Source of the DNA: Gammaproteobacteria bacterium
GTDB lineage: Bacteria; Pseudomonadota; Gammaproteobacteria; Steroidobacterales; SZUA-146
Length of the DNA: 5,172 bases
Direction: 5' to 3'
Assembly (NCBI GenBank): GCA_003228965.1
Contig: QIGP01000042.1
Span: 1 to 5,172, forward strand
Below the pieces are notes generated by a model. The model was given only the letters and a program-made list of their open reading frames with translations. It did no database searches and was not told the DNA's origin. Below are positions 1 through 5,172 of the stretch, in pieces. The stretch's first letter is position 1, and every line of letters begins with the position of its first letter. The position numbers and the translations under genes are program-made.

Positions 1-1
1 C

Positions 2-391
2 GTACAGATTGGTGGACCGCTCGGCGCGTTTGTACCCCCGGCTCATTTTGACTTACCGCTCGACTACGAAGCCTTTGCTGCCAAAGGCGCGATGATTGGT
101 CACGGTGGCATGGTGGTGTTCGACGACACGGCCGATATGGGCGAATTGGCCCGCTTTTCGATGGAATTTTGCGCCATAGAGTCCTGCGGTAAGTGTACGC
201 CCTGTCGTATTGGTGCAGTGCGGGGCACTGAGGTAATCGATAAAATTCGAAGCGGAAAAGAAGTTGACGCACAACGCATTTTATTGCGCGATTTGTGTAC
301 TACAATGATTGATGGTTCGCTCTGCGCGCTGGGCGGGATGGCTCCTTTCCCTGTGCTGAGCGTGCTGGATCACTTTGAGGAAGAACTGTAG
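2..391 (+). CDS. fdsB: NAD-dependent formate dehydrogenase beta subunit FdsB, C-terminal part (5' end outside window)
   Basis: This is the last 129 residues of a NuoF-like subunit, open through the left edge. Family knowledge: FdsB carries FMN, the NAD(H) site and a 4Fe-4S cluster, and passes electrons from the catalytic subunit to NAD+ in the cytoplasm. Visible here is the end of the flavoprotein fold (IGGPLGAFVPP, then IGHGGMVVFDDTADM), followed by the cluster motif SCGKCTPCR. Its three cysteines are at bases 185-187, 194-196 and 203-205, and the fourth, in SLCALGG, is at 323-325. All four expected ligands are therefore present. The FMN/NAD-binding core and any FdsG lie upstream and cannot be judged. 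The TAG stop (389-391) directly abuts the fdsA ATG, so the genes are very probably co-transcribed and translationally coupled. A general NuoF or hydrogenase diaphorase subunit is less likely, because the next gene is a formate dehydrogenase alpha subunit. Confidence 0.95.
   Translation, partial: VQIGGPLGAFVPPAHFDLPLDYEAFAAKGAMIGHGGMVVFDDTADMGELARFSMEFCAIESCGKCTPCRIGAVRGTEVIDKIRSGKEVDAQRILLRDLCTTMIDGSLCALGGMAPFPVLSVLDHFEEEL
377..383 (+). promoter_or_regulatory. Shine-Dalgarno sequence for fdsA inside the fdsB 3' end
   Basis: The purine-rich GAGGAAG lies 8 bases before the ATG at 392, within the last codons of fdsB. It supports the ATG at 392 as the fdsA start, together with the direct TAG/ATG junction. 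Ribosomes finishing fdsB could re-initiate here. Confidence 0.7.
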
Positions 392-3256
392 ATGGCTAGC
401 TGGAAACGAGCAGAACCCGAGCACGACTATGGCACTCCTGAAGTCGTGTCATCGACCTTCGTGACACTTACTATTGACGGGGCAGAAATGACCGTGCCGC
501 AAGGCACTTCAGTCATGCGTGCCGCGGCGATGAACGGCGTAGACATTCCCAAACTGTGTGCAAGCGAAGACCTTGAAGCGTTTGGTTCTTGCCGCTTGTG
601 TTTGGTGCGAATTGAAGGACGCAAAGGTTTTCCGGCTTCCTGCACCATCGAAGTTGCCGAAGGTATGGTGGTCACAACGCACAATCCGGACATCGCCAAG
701 CTACGCCGCAATGTCATGGAGCTTTATATCAGCGACCACCCACTCGACTGTCTTACCTGTTCGGCTAACGGTGACTGCGAACTGCAGGACATGGCAGGTG
801 TGGTTGGCTTACGCGAAGTACGCTACGGCTACGACGGCGCCAATCACCTTGACGACCAGACAGATCGTAGCGGCGCCTACTTTGACTATGATCCCAGTAA
901 ATGCATTGTTTGTTCACGTTGTGTTCGAGCCTGTGAAGAAGTGCAAGGTACCTTTGCGCTCACGGTCGATGGACGCGGTTTTGTGTCTCGAATTGCCGCC
1001 AGTCAAAACGAAGACTTTTCCGACTCCGAATGTGTCTCTTGTGGCGCGTGCGTAAAGGCTTGCCCCACTGCAACACTCATGGAAAAGTCGGTAATCGAAA
1101 TGGGGCAGCCGGAAAACGCCACCATCACAACGTGTGCCTACTGCGGTGTCGGCTGTTCGTTCCGTGCGGAAATGCAGGGCGACCAGATAGTGCGCATGGT
1201 GCCTAATCGCGACGGACATGCCAACCACGGCCATGCCTGCGTTAAAGGTCGCTTTGCATTTGGCTATTCAAACCACCCCGATCGCATCACCACCCCGATG
1301 ATTCGCGAGTCTATCCACGAGCCGTGGCGGCTAGTCGACTGGGATACCGCAATTACGTTTACGACCGATCGACTTAAAGGCATTCAGAAAAAGTATGGCC
1401 GACGTTCCATCGGTGGAATTACGTCGTCACGATGCACTAACGAAGAAACCTATCTCGTACAAAAATTCGTTCGGGCTGCGTTTGGTAATAACAACGTAGA
1501 TACATGCGCACGTGTTTGTCATTCGCCTACAGGGTACGGTCTTAAAACCACTCTCGGCGAATCGGCCGGCACTCAAACATTCGACTCGGTGATGAAATCC
1601 GACGCGATCATGGTGATCGGCTCAAACCCGACCGACGCCCATCCGGTTTTTGCATCGCAAATGAAACGTCGCCTGAGGCAGGGCGCCAAACTGATCGTTG
1701 TCGATCCCAGACAAATCGACCTGGTCGAAAGCCCACACACTAAAGCTGATCACCATCTCCAGCTTAAGCCTGGTACTAATGTAGCCGTGATTAACGCACT
1801 GGCACACGCCGTGGTCGATGCAGGCCTTGAAGACAAAGATTTTGTTGCCGAACGTTGTGAAGACGAAGCGTTTTCGATTTGGCGTGAGTTCATTCTGCGC
1901 AAGGAAAATTCACCTGAACATCTCGAAGAGTTTACTGGTGTCGCCGCGACAGATATTCGCGCCGCTGCGGTGACGTTTGCAAGTGAGCCCAATGGTGCGA
2001 TTTACTACGGACTTGGTGTAACCGAGCACAGCCAGGGATCGACCATGGTAATGGGAATTGCAAACCTTGCCATGCTTACGGGTAACCTGGGTCGCGAAGG
2101 GGTTGGAGTGAACCCTATGCGCGGCCAAAACAACGTGCAGGGTGCCTGCGACATGGGTTCTTTCCCACACGAGTTGCCGGGCTACCGCCATCTGTCCGAT
2201 GTCGCGTCGCGTAACATGTTCGAAAAAGAGTGGGGCGTGAATCTCGATCCTGAACCTGGCTATCGTATTCCCAACATGTTCGACGCTGCGGTCGAAGGCA
2301 GTTTCAAAGCCCTATACATTCAGGGCGAGGACATGGCCCAGTCTGACCCCGACACCCAACACGTTACTAAAGCGTTAACGTCAATGGAATGTGTAGTGGT
2401 TCAGGATTTGTTCCTGAACGAGACCGCAAAATTTGCTCACGTATTTTTGCCCGGATCATCGTTCCTTGAAAAAGACGGAACCTTTACCAACGCGGAACGC
2501 CGTATTTCACCGGTGCGTAAAGTAATCGAGCCGCGATCGGGTAAAGCCGACTGGGAAATTACCGTCGCGCTTTCCAATTCTATGGGGTATCCCATGAACT
2601 ATTCACATCCCAGCGAAATTATGGATGAAATTGCACGGCTTACGCCTACTTTTACAGGTGTGAGTTACGCCAGGCTCGACGAGCTCGGCAGCATTCAGTG
2701 GCCGTGCAACGAACAAGCGCCAACTGGCACGCCGACCATGCACGTCGATCAATTTGTTCGTGGCAAAGGTTACTTTGCGCCAACGCCATTTGTTGAAACG
2801 ACAGAGCGCTCAACACGTAAATATCCGTTACTGATGACAACTGGCCGAATTCTTTCCCAATATAACGTTGGGGCTCAAACGCGACGTACCGAGAACATGC
2901 AGTATCACGACGAAGATGTACTTGAAATGCATCCAGCTGACGCTGAAACACGCGGGATCAAAGAAGGTGACTGGGTAGGCATTAAAAGTCGTGCTGGCGA
3001 AACCGTCATGCGCGTCGTCATGTCCAACAAAGTGCAGCCGGGTGTCGTCTACACCACGTTCCACCACCCGCAGTCCGGTGCCAATGTGGTGACCACCGAC
3101 AACTCTGACTGGGCGACTAACTGTCCCGAGTATAAAGTGACCGCCGTTGAGGCGTATCCCGTGACTCAGCCTTCCGAATGGCAACGTAACTTCCAGCAAT
3201 TTACTGACGAGCAAATTGAACACCTGAAATCACCTGCTACGCAGACGACGAACTAG
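392..3256 (+). CDS. fdsA: NAD-dependent formate dehydrogenase alpha (catalytic, Mo/bis-MGD) subunit FdsA
   Basis: This 954-residue protein is close to the usual FdsA length and catalyses formate oxidation to CO2. Domains in order are as follows. A NuoG-like 2Fe-2S domain spans about 22-100 (C56, C67, C70, C84). A His-Cys3 4Fe-4S site has ligands H116, C120, C123 and C129. A double ferredoxin-type 4Fe-4S domain spans about 162-235 (C171, C174, C177, C181; C214, C217, C220, C224). The Mo-proximal 4Fe-4S domain has C248, C251, C255 and C283. The molybdopterin oxidoreductase core spans about 300-735, and a C-terminal dinucleotide-binding domain about 809-920. The active-site motif is DTCARVCHSPTG. 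C376 (TGT at 1517-1519) is the expected Mo ligand and H377 follows it; R577 in NPMRGQNN is the conserved active-site arginine. The enzyme is thus the cysteine form, not the selenocysteine form. There is no twin-arginine signal, which fits a cytoplasmic enzyme. No frameshift or missing ligand was seen. The start is the ATG directly after the fdsB stop. Confidence 0.98.
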   Translation: MASWKRAEPEHDYGTPEVVSSTFVTLTIDGAEMTVPQGTSVMRAAAMNGVDIPKLCASEDLEAFGSCRLCLVRIEGRKGFPASCTIEVAEGMVVTTHNPDIAKLRRNVMELYISDHPLDCLTCSANGDCELQDMAGVVGLREVRYGYDGANHLDDQTDRSGAYFDYDPSKCIVCSRCVRACEEVQGTFALTVDGRGFVSRIAASQNEDFSDSECVSCGACVKACPTATLMEKSVIEMGQPENATITTCAYCGVGCSFRAEMQGDQIVRMVPNRDGHANHGHACVKGRFAFGYSNHPDRITTPMIRESIHEPWRLVDWDTAITFTTDRLKGIQKKYGRRSIGGITSSRCTNEETYLVQKFVRAAFGNNNVDTCARVCHSPTGYGLKTTLGESAGTQTFDSVMKSDAIMVIGSNPTDAHPVFASQMKRRLRQGAKLIVVDPRQIDLVESPHTKADHHLQLKPGTNVAVINALAHAVVDAGLEDKDFVAERCEDEAFSIWREFILRKENSPEHLEEFTGVAATDIRAAAVTFASEPNGAIYYGLGVTEHSQGSTMVMGIANLAMLTGNLGREGVGVNPMRGQNNVQGACDMGSFPHELPGYRHLSDVASRNMFEKEWGVNLDPEPGYRIPNMFDAAVEGSFKALYIQGEDMAQSDPDTQHVTKALTSMECVVVQDLFLNETAKFAHVFLPGSSFLEKDGTFTNAERRISPVRKVIEPRSGKADWEITVALSNSMGYPMNYSHPSEIMDEIARLTPTFTGVSYARLDELGSIQWPCNEQAPTGTPTMHVDQFVRGKGYFAPTPFVETTERSTRKYPLLMTTGRILSQYNVGAQTRRTENMQYHDEDVLEMHPADAETRGIKEGDWVGIKSRAGETVMRVVMSNKVQPGVVYTTFHHPQSGANVVTTDNSDWATNCPEYKVTAVEAYPVTQPSEWQRNFQQFTDEQIEHLKSPATQTTN

Positions 3257-3257
3257 G

Positions 3258-3482
3258 ATGACGGTACAGGCAAGCAAGTTGGTACGCATGGCCCAACAAA
3301 TTGCTGACAACAACAATTTTACGCCGGACGTAGACGTTGTCGCTGAAAAAGTGGCCCAACACATACAGAAGTACTGGGACCCGCGTATGAGGCAGCAGAT
3401 TATCGATTACGCCAATTCTGACGAGGCTCAGGTTACCCAGATAGTGGCACGAGCGATCAGTCAAATCCGGGTCAATACCTGA
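3258..3482 (+). CDS. fdsD: Formate dehydrogenase delta subunit FdsD
   Basis: This 74-residue protein is of the FdsD family, about the usual size. It begins with the typical KLVRMAQQIADN stretch (about 7-18). It then has a helix ending in the family hallmark HIQKYWDPRMR (residues 35-45), followed by a C-terminal helix with no cysteines or membrane segments. Family knowledge: FdsD is a small accessory subunit associated with the catalytic subunit and needed for an active, stable or properly matured Mo enzyme in the Rhodobacter capsulatus system. The ATG lies one base after the fdsA TAG. No good Shine-Dalgarno sequence precedes it, so translation probably depends on coupling to fdsA. Unusually, fdsD follows fdsA directly, with no fdsC between them. 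Identity rests on the WDPRMR motif plus position. Confidence 0.93.
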   Translation: MTVQASKLVRMAQQIADNNNFTPDVDVVAEKVAQHIQKYWDPRMRQQIIDYANSDEAQVTQIVARAISQIRVNT

Positions 3483-3528
3483 GGTTGACTTTTGTTCGTT
3501 TGCTTTTGCGCTTAAGTTCGCTAACCTC
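3481..3528. repeat. Short inverted repeat in the fdsD / pheA-tyrA junction
   Basis: GAGGTT at 3481-3486, overlapping the fdsD TGA stop, is the exact reverse complement of AACCTC at 3523-3528. The two arms are separated by 36 bases. The stem can extend by only one G-U pair, and no run of T follows it, so it is not a convincing intrinsic terminator. It could be a weak RNA fold just ahead of the next start codon, or it could be chance. Confidence 0.3.
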
Positions 3529-3534
3529 CTGGTA
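3483..3534 (+). other. Short intergenic spacer; no clear promoter, terminator or Shine-Dalgarno sequence
   Basis: This 52-base, T-rich spacer is the only real gap between genes in the window. A TTGACT hexamer at 3485-3490 resembles a -35 box, but no good -10 box sits 16-18 bases downstream. The bases just before the next ATG read CTAACCTCCTGGTA. That resembles the anti-Shine-Dalgarno strand and contains no purine-rich ribosome site. Whether the last gene is transcribed with the fds operon or separately cannot be decided from this sequence. Confidence 0.5.
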
Positions 3535-5172
3535 ATGAGTGATTCTGAATCTACGCGCGTCGCCTACCTTGGCCCTGTTGGCAGCTATACCCAGCAAGCC
3601 GCCGGCCAGCGTTTTGCCCACGCCAAGCCAATATCCTGTGCGTCCATCGAGCAGGTGTTCGCTGCGGTGAGTAACGGCGAGGCGGCGCATGGCGTCGTTC
3701 CTATCGAAAACATGTTGCAAGGACCGGTAACCGAGACCCAGGACGGGCTCTACAGTTTTCACGAGACGGTCCGCATTCACGACATGCTGGTAATTCCAAT
3801 TGAGCATACGTTGGGAGGAATAGGCGATCCTGAGCTTATAACCACAATCTACTCCAAGGATCAGGCGTTAAAGCAATGCTCAGAATATTTACAGGCCAAT
3901 TATCCGAACGCCAGGCTGGTTGAAGTTGACAGCACGAGCCTTGCCGCCGAGCGCGTGAAGGCAGCATCCGATCCCACACTGGCTGCTATAGCGGGTCCGT
4001 CAGCCCTTGAACTCTATGGTCTGGATGTCCTGGCTCACTCTATTGGAAACATCCGTGACAACAAGACTCGTTTCGCGGTCTTGGGTTCACCTGAGCCGAA
4101 AAATTTTGTCGCAACAGGTAACGACGCGACAGCTTGCGTAATTTACCCGCCGGGTGACCGCGTCGGCATATTGGAAGAAATTCTCGTGGTCATTAGTCGC
4201 GATCACAATCTTAGTTTGTCATCGATACATTCGCGACCGGATCGTCGCGGGGCGTTTCGCTTTTACGTTGAGATTGAAGGCCATCTCAATGACAAGATAG
4301 TACAGTCCTGTATCAGTACCTTGCGCCGTAAACTCGCAGATGACCTCGCCGAGATTCTGGTATTCGGCAGCTATCCGAGGCGTCCATTTAATCCACCAAA
4401 ATTACGCACAATAGGCATTGTCGGCGGCACGGGAAAAATGGGTAATTGGTTCCGGCGGCTTTTTGAGCAGGCCGGGTACGAAGTCGCCATAGGCGGACTG
4501 GATAGTGGCTTGAGCATAGAAGAGTGTGTAGCTCAGTCGCAGGCCGTACTGTTGAGCGTTCCCATAGCCGAGTCTGTGAAGGTAGCGCGCCAGGTGAGCG
4601 CCTTGTTGCAACCGGGTCAGTTGGTGCTGGACAACACGTCGGTAAAAGGTCAGGTAATGAGTGTGCTGTCAGAAGCCGTACCTGAAGGTGTCGAAGTTTT
4701 GGGTATGCACACTATTTTTGGACCGGACGAGGAGTCGCTGCGAAAGCGCAACACGATCTTTACCCGTACCGAGGCGTCGGGTGATCTGGCAGAAGAATTT
4801 GAGCATATTTTCTATAAATATGGTGCGCATCTTAGCTATACAAACGAAACTAACCACGACCAGCAAATGGCCTTTCACCAGAACCTTGAGCATTTCACCA
4901 AGATTGTATTGGCCGAAGTGTTAGCCAGGCACGTGAGCGACCCTGCTAACACTCGTGCTTACAGTTCACCCAACTCGCGCGCCTCGTTACGCACTATGGC
5001 TCGCGTGCTGCGTGTTGACGCTAATTTGCTGACCGAAATTCAGTCGCACAACACTCAGGGCCCCGCTATGATCGATCATTTCATGAGCGTGGCAAGCGAA
5101 GTTCAGGCACTCATCGGAACGGGCGACTTTGATACGTTGTTAGCCCGCATTCAAAACAGTTTGGAGGCGTTG
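3535..5172 (+). CDS. pheA-tyrA: Fused prephenate dehydratase - ACT - prephenate dehydrogenase (PheA-TyrA), 3' end outside window
   Basis: An open frame of 546 codons, without a stop, runs through the right edge. Residues about 8-185 are a prephenate dehydratase (prephenate to phenylpyruvate). It shows YLGPVGSYTQQAA, GVVPIENMLQGPVTETQ and the catalytic NKTRF motif, with T178 matching E. coli PheA T278. Residues about 198-280 are an ACT domain (DRVGILEEIL, then IHSRP at 231-235). Residues about 290-546 are a TyrA-type dehydrogenase (prephenate plus NAD(P)+ to 4-hydroxyphenylpyruvate). It shows the Rossmann motif GIVGGTGKMG (294-303), LLSVPI, LDNTSVKG, GMHTIFGPD and NHDQQMAF. By my alignment H392, H441, H453 and R490 match E. 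coli TyrA H197, H245, H257 and R294. There is no AroQ chorismate mutase domain at the N terminus, so chorismate mutase must come from elsewhere. The ATG at 3535 is the first ordinary start in the frame; only CTG and ATA codons occur between it and the upstream stop at 3442. No Shine-Dalgarno sequence is visible. By alignment with E. coli TyrA, only a short C-terminal piece is missing unless another domain follows. Confidence 0.93.
   Translation, partial: MSDSESTRVAYLGPVGSYTQQAAGQRFAHAKPISCASIEQVFAAVSNGEAAHGVVPIENMLQGPVTETQDGLYSFHETVRIHDMLVIPIEHTLGGIGDPELITTIYSKDQALKQCSEYLQANYPNARLVEVDSTSLAAERVKAASDPTLAAIAGPSALELYGLDVLAHSIGNIRDNKTRFAVLGSPEPKNFVATGNDATACVIYPPGDRVGILEEILVVISRDHNLSLSSIHSRPDRRGAFRFYVEIEGHLNDKIVQSCISTLRRKLADDLAEILVFGSYPRRPFNPPKLRTIGIVGGTGKMGNWFRRLFEQAGYEVAIGGLDSGLSIEECVAQSQAVLLSVPIAESVKVARQVSALLQPGQLVLDNTSVKGQVMSVLSEAVPEGVEVLGMHTIFGPDEESLRKRNTIFTRTEASGDLAEEFEHIFYKYGAHLSYTNETNHDQQMAFHQNLEHFTKIVLAEVLARHVSDPANTRAYSSPNSRASLRTMARVLRVDANLLTEIQSHNTQGPAMIDHFMSVASEVQALIGTGDFDTLLARIQNSLEAL

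Noticed and set aside
558..1055. Open frame of 165 codons on the + strand inside fdsA
   Set aside because: It lies wholly within the fdsA reading frame, which has intact cluster motifs. The product shows no recognisable domain and looks like an out-of-frame shadow.
1517..1519. Possible selenocysteine at the FdsA Mo-ligand position
   Set aside because: The codon is TGT (Cys), not TGA, so this is the cysteine-dependent formate dehydrogenase.
2828..3223. Minus-strand open frame of 131 codons opposite the fdsA 3' end
   Set aside because: It lies antisense to the conserved C-terminal dinucleotide-binding domain of FdsA, with no recognisable protein features. The other antisense frames in the window were rejected for the same reason.
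392..3256. NADH-quinone oxidoreductase subunit NuoG instead of FdsA
   Set aside because: NuoG lacks the formate dehydrogenase active-site motif. Here CARVCHSPTG and NPMRGQNN are present and FdsD follows, which fixes the assignment as formate dehydrogenase.
3485..3517. Candidate sigma-70 promoter with TTGACT as -35
   Set aside because: No acceptable -10 hexamer lies at 16-18 base spacing. The best A/T-rich match (TTAAGT at 3512-3517) is 21 bases away and matches poorly.
3481..3528. Intrinsic terminator after fdsD
   Set aside because: The stem has only six pairs, the loop is 36 bases, and no T run follows the right arm.

Overview
The window reads entirely on the + strand. It holds the 3' part of a formate dehydrogenase operon followed by an aromatic amino acid biosynthesis gene. 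Coding density is very high: the only non-coding stretches are 1 base between fdsA and fdsD and about 52 bases before the last gene. The window suggests a proteobacterium, because an fdsB-fdsA-fdsD set for soluble NAD-linked formate dehydrogenase is typical of that phylum. The TyrA half of the last gene aligns well with the enterobacterial TyrA dehydrogenase domain, which weakly favours Gammaproteobacteria. No rRNA or tRNA is present to settle the taxonomy.

Bases 2-391 are the C-terminal 129 residues of FdsB, the flavin/NAD-binding beta subunit, including its complete 4Fe-4S motif. Bases 392-3256 are the full 954-residue FdsA, the molybdenum catalytic subunit. Its start codon directly abuts the fdsB stop codon. 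Bases 3258-3482 are FdsD, a 74-residue accessory subunit. Together these genes encode a cytoplasmic enzyme that oxidises formate to CO2. Electrons pass from the Mo site through the FdsA iron-sulfur clusters and FdsB to NAD+. fdsC, which lies between fdsA and fdsD in the well-known Cupriavidus and Rhodobacter operons, is missing at that position.

From 3535 to the right edge runs an open reading frame of at least 546 codons. It joins a prephenate dehydratase (PheA-type), an ACT regulatory domain and a prephenate dehydrogenase (TyrA-type) in one polypeptide, with no chorismate mutase domain in front. It would place both prephenate-consuming branch enzymes, for phenylalanine and for tyrosine, on one chain. 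This is the most unusual feature in the window. The frame is cut by the window edge only shortly before the expected end of the TyrA domain. I saw no mobile elements, CRISPR arrays, RNA genes or defence systems.
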